Below, piece after piece: positions 51,088-64,000 of a stretch of DNA of 64,000 nt. Made by a program: the position numbers and the translations under genes. The stretch's first letter is position 1; each line of letters begins with the position of its first letter. Source of the DNA: Tyto alba (taxonomy: Eukaryota; Chordata; Aves; Strigiformes; Tytonidae); NCBI RefSeq assembly GCF_018691265.1, contig NW_024881301.1, forward strand, positions 7,329,752 through 7,393,751, read 5' to 3'. The notes beneath the pieces are model-generated. The model was not told where the DNA came from and did no database searches. It worked only from the letters and a program-made list of their open reading frames with translations.

Positions 51088-51860
51088 TACATTAATAGAA
51101 GCCACTTTGCAGTGTTCAGTACTACTCACTACTAGCTGTAACAGTCCAATTTCAAAATCCACATACTCTTTGTTGAAATCACTGGTTCATTTAATTATAC
51201 ATTTAATCCTCAGCTTTTTAACAGGCTCCTAGAGGCCCAACAGTCAGAGAACGATCCTCAAAGAAATTCTGGGGCAATTTCTCCCCATTTTAGTTCATCA
51301 TCCATGTTCAGTCTTTCTTATGTCATCAAACAGGCCCTATCTAGCATGATCAAGAACTGAATAGGCAGGACCAGGCTCTCCAAGGCCATATAGCACTGGG
51401 CCACATGCCTTCCTTTTAGGTAGAGAAAACCTAAAACTTCTTAAGTAACTGGGTCTATGAATGACTCCAGTCTCACCCTCAATACACCAAAACAGGGAAT
51501 TCAATGACTAACACAAGACAGGTGTTTGAGTTCATAACCAGGAATGGAGAAGACAAGTAATCCACATTTTAAATTAGTCAACCATCATTCAATGGGAGGG
51601 GGTGAGATGGGGAAATGGTTCCAGATGTTGCAATGCCATCATAACAAGGAGCTGAAATGTGTGAGAACACGGAAAACGTGTCTAAGCTCTACTTAACAGA
51701 ACAGCAGAAGAAATCACAGAACAAGATGAAAATATATCTATAGCTTTACTGAATTCTCTTTTGAATACAAAATTTCTTTTGTATTGGATAAGGCAATAAC
51801 ATCCATGCTTTCTTTGTATAAATATGTGCAAAATAATCTTTTACAATTTTTAAAAATAAA

Positions 51861-51932
51861 TTAGTGCTCTGTTCTCTTCTTGTTTTCTTTCCTTGTTTTT
51901 TTGCTCTTTCCTGCTTGTTTAGATGACTCTTC
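51861..51932 (-). CDS. IMPACT: IMPACT terminal coding exon, basic C-tail and stop
   Basis: 72 coding bp, acceptor ...CATTTCAG. It encodes EESSKQAGKSKKTRKENKKR followed by TEH and TAA (stop at 51863-51861). The lysine-rich tail matches the family. The 3' UTR continues to lower coordinates. Two ATTAAA-type poly(A) signals read on the minus strand at 51195-51190 and 51207-51202 are plausible ends, about 660 nt past the stop and just before the solo LTR. The poly(A) site itself is inference. Confidence 0.9.
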   Translation of the reverse strand, partial: EESSKQAGKSKKTRKENKKRTEH

Positions 51933-54900
51933 CTGAAATGAAAAAGAAGCATTTCAAAATTTAAACAACATTCTTGTATACCATGAGTATTCTCTCAAGG
52001 TCACCGATGAGAATTATTTTTAATATTAATAGTGTTCATAGTTCACTGGAATTTATGGAACTTTGAGTTGTATAATATTTATCCACTCAGTTTCATTAAT
52101 CTGCTTATCTTGCTATTTAGAAACTTCTGCCTTCACCAATGATAAAATTATAGACATAGAATGTATATTTTGCATATAAAGCAAAAATAATCTAAGCCAT
52201 TTCTATTCAAGGAAGAGGTTATCAGTATAGGAATACTTCTACACTACAATGTAGAACTCCTTCTAGTGTGCATGTGGCCTTATCAAGAAATATACTGCAC
52301 ACCAGAACATTAAGACAGCTTCCCTAAGTGAAACAAACCTACACTGGTAAAAACAAAATTTTGCCACTCTTGCTGAATCAACATTGTTACTCTGACTGCC
52401 AGTTCTGAAAAACAAGACTTTTCTTCAGTAGGCATTCATTGCAAGCACTCCCCCAAATGGTGAAGGAATCTGCCACTACATCTGACAGAACCTGGGACAT
52501 TTTAATCTACTCCCTTCTACCTATTGCACATGGAAGGGAAACAGACCCTAACAGGATGTTTGAACTCTGCTGTTCTGAAGAGAGTTAGCTAAAAGAATAC
52601 TTTTTCCAAGAGTCACATCTATGGTACTAGAATAATAATTACCATAAGTTCCATCTGTTATTTTCCTGATGGACACTGGTAATAAAATACATTTGTTAAT
52701 ACACAATAAAGAAATACAGTCTGTTTAAAGTCATCAAAATTAGAAAAAAAAGAAGTAATTTTTGGTACTAAACGTTCTCGTGAGGGTAAATATTTTAAAA
52801 TCTTGTTAGTTTCCTTTTATTTTACGAGCAACGTTTTCAAATAAAGCAATACTGACAAGCTGCCAAGAAGGTAAATCATTAAGTATATACAAGCACCTCT
52901 AAAATGCCAAAAGCAAGTAACTGAAAATTGCAGGGGGAGGAATGGGGAAGAATGCTCAGATTTCAGCCACAGCAATCTTAGATACTTTCATATAAAAGAG
53001 AAAACTGACAGTTGGATACTTTTTCAAGTGTCAATTAGTAGTTATTTCCTACTGTCTTAAACATTCTGTTGTTAGCAATTACATACTATAGTGTACATAG
53101 ACATATTTAATATGCTGTTCTGAGGATGAAGAAATGTTGAAAAACAATAATATTAGATGATTAAATGACCTAAATCCCTTAAGAAATAAAATGCCATTTT
53201 GAAGACATTTGGAACTTTGTTATTTAAGCTCCTTTGAAGCATTTTCCCATAATCCTTTCTGTAACAGTTCATGTTACTTTGTTTGAATATTTCTAGTGTA
53301 GACTTTTTTTTTTAATGGTGTCTATAATTCTGAAAACTTCTTCGGGTCTAACAAAGCTTTAAATTTTTAAAATGCCTACTAGTTACAGTGATTCCCAAGC
53401 TCAGTCTGCCTATACACTAGAACTGGTTGGCACAGTTAAGCACAAGAAGCAGCAGCTTTCAATTTTCTGCACACACAGGAAGAGGCATTTCTCCTTCCCA
53501 TCCTCCCCTCCAGTCTCAAATTTGCGTTCTGGATCAATGCCCTCAACTTCTGCCACCCTTCCGTTGCACACCTCACACTTAGAAGCCAGCTCACTAACTT
53601 CTCTGGAAGTTCTTTGTGAGCCTTTGCACTGATCCTATGTACACGATCAGTTCATCAAAACAACCAGAGGATGACACAAGTAGTATTACTTTTCTTCTGG
53701 CTTCATCTAACAGTGACGACTTATACAAGTTCACATACAAATGCCTTCATTCTAACTGGCAGAAACTTACCACTGAAGGCACATAGTTGTATTCCACAAG
53801 TACATTTCTGGCACAATTGTTTATATGTTTAAAGCGATCTGGTCCTAAGAGAATACCTCCATACCAGCGGGATACCACAACTAACACATTGTGGACATTC
53901 AAAATCTGTTTTAAATAGAAGACAAAAGAAAGAAAGAAAGAAAAGTTGTTATTTTAATTGAACTAGTTTTACTGTTGACACCAATTTTAAACATGGGAAA
54001 AGTCTACTATCTTGCATTTTTAAGAAGAACTTACAGTCAGGTCTGTGTCACACATATGTTATCAGAAGGTAACAAATAATAATAAGTCAGCAGTTGTGGT
54101 AAGTTTCCCTCTCCAAGCTCCTACCCAAAGGTAAATTAAAAATAAAATGAGTCAATACACCCCTCAGAAAGGTCACAAAGCTATCTCATGGGCACTACAG
54201 TTGCTCATCCGTGTGTCAAAAGCGTCAGGCATTACTTAAAGGGAAAATTACTGAGTTACATTTACTGTTCTTCAATATGATGAACTAGTGCCAGACAAGC
54301 TCTGTCACTAAGCAAACTGCCTACCCACATTTTTGGAAGTATTGGTGGATGAGGTTAATAACAGCCAGGAGACAGGCATTATACATATGGATACCAAAAA
54401 TGCCATAAGCTAGTACTGTTGTCATGTGCAGGACTTAGCAACAGCACCTGGACCATACACAAAAAGCTCTGAATTTTCCAGGTTTGAGTCTCAGTCCCTT
54501 ATTACCAAGCAGTTGCTTTCTGAATTCAAAAAGGCATTTATAAAGTTCACACAACATGAAATAATTAGCAATTAGGACTGAAAGGAACTAAATGACCTTT
54601 ATATAGCTTTTTAAAGGCTGTGAATAACAAAATCAAGTAGAGAGTTAAACGGAAGTGATGATTTTACTGCAGTTAAAAACAAGAAATGTGGAAGGCCTTC
54701 AACAGCTTTACTTTTCACAAAATCTAAACATGATTTGACTAGACTTGAAAACTAGCATTTATTCTTCCTTACAGCAATTCTTTCCTCAAGAACCCCCCAT
54801 CATCAGCAAACACCAGTAACACAGGGAATGCCAACTAAGTATCAGAGAGAACCACACATCTTGTCAAAATACAAGATATACATTACTGCATGGAAATGTG

Positions 54901-57900
54901 TAGTGACAGTCACCAGTTCGCATTTTTGCTCAAATTAGTCTTGTGTGATGAGTGACCACGATCCTAAATTTGTCCCTCAAACAAAAGCATCTGAAATCTC
55001 CGTGGCAGGTCTTCACTTACAAACAGCTTTCTCTCAAGTCCTGCGCAGTACTACACTAATGCACCCAGGTGGCCTGGAGCCAGCCAGAACAAACACAGCT
55101 TTATTTGCATAAGGCTGAGCAAAAACACTGTGGTCTGCAAGATATCAGGGTGGTTTGGTGAAGGCGAGTAAAATCCCTTAAAAGCTAGATATCAGTAAAG
55201 CACCTTAACAACCATACGTTGTCTTCATTAAAGAGAAAAATAGATACATTTTACTAATTTGAACAATACTATTATTAGAAGATGCTATCATTGTTTGTGA
55301 AAATGTTAATTTTCTTAGACTTTTCAAATGAAAAGGGTAACTTTAAAAAAAAAAAAAAAGGATTGGGGCAGGTTTTGTGACGGGCACTTTCATCTCTACA
55401 TTTACACATCAACCATAAACTCTATGTATAGCAACTGTTCACAGTAAACAGGATGCCAAACAGGGTTGGGAAATTTTTTAACTCTAACTTTAAGTTCAAA
55501 AGAATCAATCTAAAGTACAGTTTCTTGTAACCGGAAAATGCTATCTTGACTGAAGTGCTAGGTTTATCTGAAACGAGATAAGATTTCTATTGCAAAAGAA
55601 GAACTATAAGTACGGCAATAACAAGTGTGTTCAGCCAACTAATTTTCATGCTTGTATTATATGTCAAAAGTGCTCAGAACAGAAAAACTATGAGACCTAT
55701 GAACATCTAGAAATCAGCCCATAAACTATTTTAATCTTTTCCTACAGGTGAAAATTGCACTTCTCTGATCCCTACAGCAGTACTCTTCCAAAACAGAAAT
55801 ATTCGCAGTAACTACCGATAGAGAGAAATGACCCATATGATTTAGACACCTTCATATTTGAAAGGGGAAACTTCATGTCATCTTCTAAACTGGATTTTTA
55901 TGGAATTCCTATACACTGTAAGTTTGACAGCCTTCAAAAGCATACATTAGCATGCAGAGACAAATTTGATAAGCTCAGGACAAACTGAGGTACAGTAACT
56001 GAAAAGTTGTTTCTTAACATTATTTTTATTACAATAATGTTTTCACATTTATCACATAGACTTACATATATTACATAACATAAGCTTTCCTTCCCCAGTC
56101 AGGTTTGAGTTACTTAGGAAGTTTCAAAAAGTTCTAAATTTAAAATGTCAAAATATTTCCATCAATTATATTTTTTTGTTTTCAGAAAAAAAAAAAAAAG
56201 CTTCGAAAAAAATTAAGAAAAAACAAAGCTGTAAAACAGTCCCCAGGAATAAGAGTACAACACATGAAGCAACAGAATATGCAAGCAAATAAAGGATGGG
56301 AAAAGAAAACCCCTGTTGTGAAGGGGACTTCAATCTAAAAATCAAAATTAAAAACAGTAATTAGTGTGCTGATATTGCTAAGTGACTTGAGGCACTGTGT
56401 AAGATGTATCCAGCTGTCCCCTGTAGTTATATTTTCTTTATGGTTTTACTAGGGCTTGCACCATGCCAGTGAATAAAAAATTATCTTAATTCACATTTAG
56501 TAGCAACTTTGATGTGGAAATATTATTTCAACAATTGAAAACTAAAATATATATGAGGGCTATGGACCCAGAACTGGAAACAGCACAAAAAAAGCCATAT
56601 TAAATGATTGAAAGAACTTAACTCCTTCACTCCCACTACCTTTTGCATTTAAAGCTCTACTCTGCAAGTTCAAATATGTGTCCTTTTATTACAAATACTC
56701 AAGGAAATTGAATGAAAGGCTGTGCATAGGTCAGCTGTTGTGTCCTGTCAATCAGTTTTAGTCTTCATTTTCTATATACTTTACACCATATTGTAAGCAT
56801 AGGAATCAAAACTTAATTATCTTTTAAACCGTTCAAACTATTACTACCACCTATGAAACACTACTTGTTTCTACAATCCAAGCCTTGGAAATCCCAGTTT
56901 ACTACATGTATGCAACCATCTAGTGTTTTTTCTTTCACCTTTGAGAAAGCAATCATTTATTTGGCTACACGCACAGCATGAATTAAAATAATCTTCTACA
57001 AGTTTATTTGCATTGTAGTAATTTCTAAAATCTGTTCAAGACTTCCAGAAGTCAGATTAATTCATATAACCTGCATTAGATGAAGAAGACGTCCACCGGC
57101 TGCTGTCTCCCCATCATCTTCGCAATCCTGTAAGAATGTCTGCTGGGCTTCACAGTATATTCTTCAAAAGAATAAAAAAAAAAAAAAACAAAGAACATAA
57201 AACATATTCAAAAAATATCAATCAACTAACATTTTTACATGATCAATGAAGTCTCAGAGACCTTTCAGACATGTATCAATTCTACTTCTCTACTAAGGAC
57301 ACCTACATGAAAACAGGATGAGGCTTAGGGTAAATCACAAATATTTATCTGTACAATAGAGCAAGGTTTGAGAAGCTTTTATATAGATGTTAGCTACTTC
57401 AGGTTAAGTCCAGAGTCGTTACCAGTGTGAAGTCCCTAATCAGAAAAATCCTTATGCTTTTAGCCTAACAGCTACACCTAGCTGAAACCAACTCTATCAG
57501 ATATAGGTTCAAATTATGGTACACATCCACAAGTTGGAAGAACTTGGATAAAAATATTATGGATAATTAGTTAGGTCTGTATTTCAGCAGCAGTGTGAAA
57601 CTATTACTGAAATTTGCCTTCAGATTCTCCATGCCATCTCCTTTCCCAGGGAACACTCCAGGAAATTTTCGGGTGTATTGTTTCATATAAAGGACAGCTG
57701 CCCACATCTAATTTTCCAGAACTAATGTTCAGAGGTCTACTGTTTGTTACCAATTGATTTCATAACTTCTGAACTTAGTTAACACACATGACACAATGAC
57801 AAAGAGGCTTCTGGTACCAGATGACAAAAATGAATCAGTAAGTATGTTTCTGTTGCTTTTTTGAAGTGTATTTAGATAGGACGAGTGAAAGAAGTCAGAT

Positions 57901-60900
57901 CATCAGCAACAATAGAAACTCCTTCTTTACAGAAGCCTTTTACTTAGGTAGACTTTTTGGTAAAGTAAGATTTCACTTGCTCTTTTTTCATGTTTCATTA
58001 GGATCACACCAGGATGTGCATAAAGGGATCAGTGCCTATACATGCTTTTTCAGATGACTGGTTCCTCCAATAATGAAAGGGGCTCCTTTTACTGTCACTT
58101 ATATTCCTCAGAAAATGTACATCACCACTGGGACTAAGACCATTTCATTTCACATAAGCTGTATTCACAGAAGTTGTCAGAGACAGACCCCTGTCAAAGT
58201 CGTTTTTACCTTTTCCTCATTTTCTCTGAGTTTTCTCATATTTCAGCTGAAACTTCATATGCCACGTATCTGCATCAGTCTGTCTGTTTCAACTCTTACT
58301 TCAACTAAAAATGTTCAGCTATTTCTAAATGTAAGGTTGAGGTAAAAAAAAAAAATTACTTCACCCAAGTAAAAACACATTTAGTTCAGGATGATGTAGC
58401 ATTTCCATGCTCACACATACTATACAAAGTATAACAACACATGTTCAAATCCACGTTTAGGCTTTTTTTGTTCCTAACGCTGCTTTACTATCTTAATGTA
58501 TTTCCCACTATATGTTCTACTTTCTTGACCTCAAATTCAAAATAAAGTCTAAAACCTTTACCATACAAATAAGAAACATACTCCTATAAAGATTCAATAA
58601 CAAGGAATTTCTTTGATGGATTTTGCTTTTCTCATGTCCCTGCACTCATTTGTCAAAAACACTGAAAAAAAAAAAAAAATAATAAAACCACTATTCATCT
58701 CTCACCTGTATGCATATATGTTGTGGGTAGCACTTGCAATTTTCTTATTCTCATATAATTTTTCAATAACTCTCTTTACCTTTGAAAAAACAGAAATAAG
58801 CTTCCTTTTATAATGGGGATTTCATACACACCATCTCAATACTACCACTAAAAGAACATCTCTGTAATACTATAATGAAACAGTTTTACACTTTATATTA
58901 AAGAGAATTAAATATTCAGTGTGGTAACTCAAAAGTAGCTTCTCAGTACCCACATGCTAGTTTCAAATCATTTTTCTGGGATATTGAAAACATCTGTTCC
59001 TTGAATTTGTACCTTGTGTACATGTTTTTGCTGAAGTGTCAAATCGCTTTACTAAACAAGAGAGACAGTAAAATGTAGAAAATATTTTTAATCAGTATTA
59101 AGTATCAAATACACCTGCTTACTTTTTTCAACTATAACATTAAGCTGGAACATAACACAGATTGACATATGTTTTCCCATTACACACTGCTTTTATCTAT
59201 GTCACAAAAACATGATGTTTAGAAAGCTCTACTACATTTCAAGTTTTTTCCTCAAACATACTTTTTTTCAGAGTTTCTATTTCACAGAAAGAATAGTAAA
59301 AAAAATGTTCTTTTATGGGTCTGGAAGTGTCAGTATTTCCCAGAAAACAGATATTCTCACCATGTCCATCTCTCTGCTCTTAAGCAGTACCAAATTCAAA
59401 GCATTTATCAATATCCGTTCATCTTCTGTTTCTAATTAAACAAGCTAGCAATTGTTCAACCCTTTCCAATTTGGTCTGGCAGGAAGGAGAGCTTTGATCA
59501 ACACATTGTTTTAGTACCTAATACAAAATTAATATTACTTGGAGCAAAACATTACTGAAGTTCAGAAAGCTTGGGAAAACATGCTTGGCAAGTAAATTGC
59601 CTTCCACTCCAAAGAAAAATGTCTCTGAGGAGTAATCAATATACATATTTAATATCTGCCTTAGCTATACTGTGTTATTTCCAATTCTTCTGGAAAAAAT
59701 GCAACTTACAAAAATCACCTCAATGAAAATACTCCTATTATTAACAAAGAATGTTGCTTCAGATACCTGTTTTCTCCCTTTCTCCCCCTAAAAGGGAATA
59801 TTGAAGACAACTTACAGTACTTAATACACTTTTATAAATATGTTTCAATACATAGATTTCGGGTACAAAGCACATGAAGTGATCATCACCTCTGATATTA
59901 CCTTTTTGTCAGCTACCAGGCTCCTAAAAACATACCTTAAAAATTCATTATGTGTATGTATTAGAAATGAATCTCCAAGACAGGCATCTTACAGCTAAAC
60001 AACAGTTTATCCTTTTTTCCTGTTGTAGCTCCTGAGCCTTTTTCTTCCTGCTGTTCCCCTCTCTATTATTCCTGCTTTAGGAAATTAGGGATGTAATTCC
60101 CTACACATCAGTGAGACATCTGCTCATAAAAGATACAAGATGATTAAACAACAGATCAGTTCTTCATCCCACCTTACTAAATCAATGTCAAGTCCAAGAA
60201 CCACATAGATTTTAAATGTCAGAATAAGCCAAATTGAGACAAGGAAAGGCAATGGTACCAAATATAGCCTGCTAACCAAAATATGCCCATTACTTTCTTT
60301 GCCCCATGAAGTTTACGGTAATATATTCTGTTACGTAAGTAACCATGGCATTACTCAGGCTATCATTACTGAAATCTACATTGGAAGTTAAGTTCCACTA
60401 TTAAAAACACTCAATAAAGGAATCTACGCAGCAATCTGTGTACTGTCTTAAAATATTGATAAATATAATTGCAGATTATGCAGATAAAGTAATATGGGCA
60501 CATACTAATCTCTTCAACTGATAAAGAAGCTAGCTTTCACTAGAGGTGTAGTGTTTACCCCATTCCTCACCTCTTTTAGCTTGCTTTCAGAAAAATTAGT
60601 CCATACCACAGGAAAGCTTCCCTGCCGTCTGAAGACCAATCACCCACACTGTACAGCAAGACTCTGTGAAACAAGATGGATTTGACCCTTGGGGAATTGC
60701 TCTGTCTTTACACTAACCATGCATCAGGAAATCTTGACGGGAAATCCTAGGTTTATTGAGAATATGTTGGCTTTTAAAAAAATAAATTAAGAATGTCTTT
60801 GCATGCAAAAGGGAAATTACTAAGCTGCTTTAAGTGAGTACTATTTCTTGACACAGACCTGTCCTTTTGGAAACCCATGCCTGTGGCTACAGACTTCCTC

Positions 60901-63710
60901 ATAAGTAGGAACAATCTTACTCATAAATCATGATCAAAGAGCAAGAGTTTTTTAAAATGAAAAAAAGACATGAAGCCAATGATTCCAAATTCTTCCCTTT
61001 CTAATGCAACACAGTTCATAGGGACTCACAGTTGATAAGGGACTGAGTACAGCTAAGAAAGCCCCTGAAGTGCAGTACTACTTCAGTGAAAATGGAAATG
61101 TACTGAGTATTTTAAAACACTGCGTTATTCCACATTAACCTTATGAATAAAATTACTTCACTTTGCAAGCAGTAAAAGAGCAGCTCAGAAAAGCTGAAAG
61201 TGTGTTCAAAAAAGTTCCAGTTGTACCCAGATAGAGAAAAATAAGGTAGATGACAAGATAGATGTGAAAAGCACAGCACATTTTTGAAGGTATAAAAATA
61301 AAATTAATAATAATTTATTTCTTCAAACACATAAGAAGCTGAATCTTATCAGAGATCTCTACTGTCAGCAGATGAATGTAATAGATATAAAAGAATCACT
61401 TAAAAGAAGATACAGCTGTAGCACAAAAACCTAAATGAACATACAGTATATATGAACCTAAAAGGTGAGGCAAGGATGATACAGTAGAGCCTCACCACAG
61501 AATAAGGTTGAGCAAACTGTTAAAATGAACACAAATAAATCAGCAAAACCAGAACATATTTATGTAAAAGTTATTATGTAAAAGGGAATTGGAGAATGAA
61601 GCTGCTGAACTGTAGTTAAGGTATCTAACCTGCCAGTTAAAACTGTTTCTGCAGCAGAAGGTGACTGATGCAATACCAACATCTCAAAAGTATTCCAGGA
61701 AGGATGCAGGGAACTAAAGACCAACAAGTCTTATGGCCATACTAGGCAAACTAATGAGGAGGAAGCAAAACCCAAAAAGCACAGACAGCTTAAAACATTA
61801 CAGATCTTGTACAGAGAAACATGCCTCAAAACCCTGTCAATATTCTTTCAGTCACTAAGCATGTTGTAGATCTAGCTTACTTGGAATTTCAAAAAGCATC
61901 TGACAAGATCCCTTACCAAAAATTCTTAAAATAAAAGCTAGGATTCAATAAAAGGAAAGAGGAAAATCCTCTCAAGGTTTAACTCTCAGTTAACAAGTAA
62001 AGATGAAAAGATCAGTAGTTTCCCCACTGAACAGAGATTGTCAAAGGAGACTGATGTTAATAGATGCAAACTGATGTACAAAGTGACTCCAAACTAGTTA
62101 TGAGCATTTGCAGAAAGAGATCTTGGGATTATAACAGATGTTTCTATGAAAACATCAGCTCAGTTCTCAGTACAGGGAAAAAAAGTAAACTGAAAGGTAT
62201 TACCAGGAAAAAACCCACGGAAAACAGAAAAAACTCTTCACCACTCTATAAATCCATGGAGTGATTGCATCTTCAGGGTTGTGTATAGTTCTAGCCTGCA
62301 TCTCAGTAAGGTTACGGCATATGTTACATGTACCAAAAAAGACTGGGCATCTTCAGACCAGGAAACAGAAAAGTAAGGTCTATAAAATATGACAGATGTC
62401 TGTAAAATCCAACTGCACAGAAAAGGTGGAGAGGTGCAACAAAGGAAGTTATGAGTGACTGATTCACTGCAAACACAGGAAGGAGTATTTTCATATACAA
62501 CACTCTTGATTCTGAAAGTTAATTCTGGTGCAAGAAGCAACAGGACAAATTCCACAAAGGATTAAAAAAAAAAAACAAAATAGGAACAATAATCACAAGG
62601 ATACTTTCTTTACCATGTGTTAAACTGCTGAAAGAGGGGAAGCATGATGGGAAACTAAAGGTACCTGCCCTTTTCTAGCACTCTATCTAGGTCTACGTTC
62701 ACCAATGATTCCAATAAGAGACAGTAACTACTGCAGACTTTTTTTTCTAGTTGTAGGCAAATACAACTCTAGAAAAATGTTTACCCCTCTCACTTAGGTC
62801 ACAATAAAGATTTACTTATGCATTATCCAAGAGTATTTTTTAACATAATTCCTTTCAGAAAGAGAGAAAACATACATAAACCCATTTTCCAAGTAACACA
62901 TGGTAGACTCAGTAGCTTCCAAATACCTTGATAAACTTGCCAACATCCAAAAGTCAAATTTTGATGTTCTTATTCTTACATCTAATGCATGTAATGGTAC
63001 AGAATAGCAGGAAGCACTGCAGAGATGGTGTTTAGAGCTATTTAGCTGATACTGAAAGCGGGAAACTGATGACTACTCAGACAATATTAGAACATGAAGA
63101 TGCAAAGACAGACAGACATATTTGGCTAATCCCAAGTCCTTCAGTAATGTTTTGTCAAGCTCAAAATACAGACAAAAAGAGTAGAATTGATCTCTACTAA
63201 CTTGTCTGGGTGTCACCACAGGAGCCAGATGTGCCTGGAAAGTACTCCTTCGATCTGTGATTGGGTTTCCATGATGTATGGACGGCAGTTCTTCATCTAC
63301 TGATCACAAACAAGGAAGTGTTTGTTTTCTTTTAAGGGTACTGGAAGAATGTATATGGCTACATAAGCAAAGAATGTCTCAACTTCAGGAAAGGGATTTG
63401 TTAAAGTACACAAGACGACATAGAGAACCACCAAAAAGGTTCTCTTTTTTACAACTGTTATTAATTTTTATTATCATTTTAATATTACTAATTTTACTCA
63501 AAAACTGAGTAGAAAACCAGAATCTTAAAGCCTCTCTCTCCTAAATTATTTCATCAAAACTAACAAGGGCATATTTTTTACCTTCTTGACTTTCAGATGT
63601 GATGTAGTTTAACATTTTAATTGAATCTTCCTGAATGGGCTGGTAGTCTAGAAGAAAATCATCTCCATCGTCTCCATCAACTTCTTCACTGGTTTTCTTA
63701 ATATCTGGTT
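51861..63710 (-). CDS. IMPACT: IMPACT (RWD / UPF0029 domain protein), 3' six coding exons, 5' part outside window
   Basis: Family knowledge: IMPACT (yeast homologue YIH1) binds GCN1 and restrains the eIF2-alpha kinase GCN2 in the cytoplasm. The exons read here in coding order are 63710-63582, 63299-63202, 58779-58706, 57161-57071, 53905-53771 and 51932-51861. All have AG/GT borders and compatible phases, giving one open frame of about 199 codons to a TAA stop. The predicted protein has an acidic linker, then the UPF0029/Impact domain (RRSTFQAHLAPVV, SATHNIYAYRIYCE, DCEDDGETAAGGRLL, VVVSRWYGGILLGPDRFKHI) and a lysine-rich tail ending in KKRTEH. Recognition is by recall of human IMPACT, which it matches throughout. 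The N-terminal RWD exons must lie right of 64000. No frameshift or stop interrupts the visible part. It is co-oriented with the two histamine receptor genes downstream, as in other amniotes. Confidence 0.95.
53771..53905 (-). CDS. IMPACT: IMPACT exon: RWYGGILLGPDRF core
   Basis: 135 bp, exactly 45 codons, acceptor ...TTAAAACAG, donor GTAAGTTT. It encodes ILNVHNVLVVVSRWYGGILL followed by GPDRFKHINNCARNVLVEYN and YVPSV. RWYGGxxLG is the most conserved Impact-domain motif. A short GAAA run (53925-53942) sits in the upstream intron just beyond the acceptor polypyrimidine tract. Confidence 0.95.
53925..53944. repeat. (GAAA)n run in IMPACT intron
   Basis: About four or five GAAA units, reading as TTTC on the IMPACT strand close to the acceptor of the exon at 53905. 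Confidence 0.8.
57071..57161 (-). CDS. IMPACT: IMPACT exon: Impact domain, DDGETAAG segment
   Basis: 91 bp, acceptor ...TTTTGAAG, donor GTTATATG (a weak but GT donor). It encodes IYCEAQQTFLQDCEDDGETA followed by AGGRLLHLMQ. The DDGE(P/T)xxxAG(G)-type motif is characteristic of UPF0029 proteins. The poly-A run just right of it (57177-57188 region) reads as poly-T on the coding strand. Confidence 0.93.
58706..58779 (-). CDS. IMPACT: IMPACT exon: Impact domain, ATHNIYAYR segment
   Basis: 74 bp, acceptor ...TTTCAAAG, donor GTGAGAG. It encodes VKRVIEKLYENKKIASATHN followed by IYAY and two bases of an Arg codon completed in the next exon. SATHNIYAYR is the family signature. Too short for simple open-frame detection and found by reading the reverse strand. 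Confidence 0.93.
61670..62560 (+). mobile_element. Ancient CR1/L3-like LINE fossil, antisense in IMPACT intron
   Basis: Diverged reverse-transcriptase phrases: 'GTAGATCTAGCTTACTTGGA' then 'CAAAAAGCATCTGACAAGAT' (61866-61910, the D-L-x-Y-x-x-F-x-K-A-x-D-x-x-P motif), 'GATCTTGGGATTATAACAGA' with 'CTATGAAAACATCAGCTCAG' (62119-62164), and 'GTCTATAAAATATGACAGAT' near 62378. Same broad family as the 11.5 kb fossil, strongly decayed. Lies in the intron between the IMPACT exons at 63202 and 58779. Confidence 0.68.
63202..63299 (-). CDS. IMPACT: IMPACT exon: start of the UPF0029/Impact domain
   Basis: 98 bp, acceptor ...GATCAG, donor GTTAGT. It encodes DEELPSIHHGNPITDRRSTF followed by QAHLAPVVTPRQ, the conserved entry to the Impact domain. 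It takes up the one-base overhang of the preceding exon and ends in phase 0. Intron 63581-63300 is only 282 bp. Confidence 0.93.
63582..63710 (-). CDS. IMPACT: IMPACT exon: acidic linker
   Basis: 129 bp between acceptor ...TTAATAG and donor GTAAAAAA. It encodes an acidic stretch (EPDIKKTSEEVDGDDGDDF and onward to ITSESQE), the linker between the RWD and Impact domains. Phase: begins with two bases of a split codon and ends with one. The frame stays open into both introns, so a longer frame is visible but the splice signals and the human protein set the limits. Confidence 0.88.
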
Positions 63711-64000
63711 CTATTAAGATGCAAGTAGCAGAATTTATTACACAGTTTTTTGCAAGACAAGACAAAATTTCAAATTCTTTTTCTCAAAAATCTCTGGCTT
63801 TTCAGTTCAAATCAGTTTGCCACTAAAAATTACAAAATGCAGAATAGTAACATGAATTACAACAAAACCCAGAAATTCGTATTCCAGTATTAACTAAAAT
63901 CTTCCTTTGAATTAAGAATACAGTGCTCATGCTATGGAATCCTTGCATAGTATCTTCCATTTCAATACTAATTAACAGTATTTCTAAGAATAATGATAAT
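63711..64000 (-). other. IMPACT intron, upstream exon not reached
   Basis: No further IMPACT exon is seen between the acceptor at 63711-63712 and the window edge. Confidence 0.6.

Noticed and set aside
1..64000. CRISPR arrays, bacterial operons, tRNA or rRNA genes
   Set aside because: No spaced direct repeats, ribosome binding sites or RNA-gene structures. The sequence is vertebrate intron-containing DNA.

Overview
The window is vertebrate genomic DNA, almost certainly from a bird. The evidence is CR1 retrotransposons with the avian-type 3' tail, a solo LTR resembling a dispersed bird ERV family, multi-exon genes with GT-AG introns, and the IMPACT-HRH4 gene order of the amniote locus (human 18q11.2). 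There are no bacterial-type features. Most short open frames are chance or antisense frames.

All supported genes are on the minus strand. From the right edge, the last six coding exons of IMPACT (a GCN2-inhibitor-type protein) run from 63710 to the stop codon at 51861. Its 5' (RWD-domain) exons lie beyond the window. Downstream are two complete tandem copies of a three-exon histamine H3/H4-type receptor gene: copy B (43587 to 37398, 416 codons) and copy A (31988 to 26276, 413 codons). Synteny with IMPACT points to HRH4, although several motifs read more like H3. The remainder, especially 1-26275 and 43588-50504, is intergenic DNA with CR1 relics of several ages, homopolymer and simple repeats, and no gene I can support.

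The most interesting signal is the mosaic relationship between the two receptor copies. Exon 1 differs at only 3 of 289 bases, all silent. The first 327 bases of exon 3 plus 9 intronic bases are identical. Exon 2 differs at about 16 of 167 bases, the introns are largely diverged, and the centre of intracellular loop 3 is almost unrelated. This pattern suggests an old duplication patched by recent gene conversion, with loop 3, exon 2 and the C-tail left free to diverge. Both copies keep the ligand-binding, DRF, CWxP and NPxxY residues and look functional. All splice phases match, so chimeric splicing between copies would stay in frame.

Repeats: a 5'-truncated CR1 with degraded reverse transcriptase (20109-21255), a CR1 tail inside copy A intron 1, an old CR1 endonuclease-half fragment between the receptor copies (33190-34495), two very old CR1/L3-like fossils (11475-12110 and 61670-62560, the latter antisense inside an IMPACT intron), weaker tail relics, and a solo LTR (50505-51087) just past the 3' end of IMPACT. 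I saw no tRNA, rRNA or CRISPR array.
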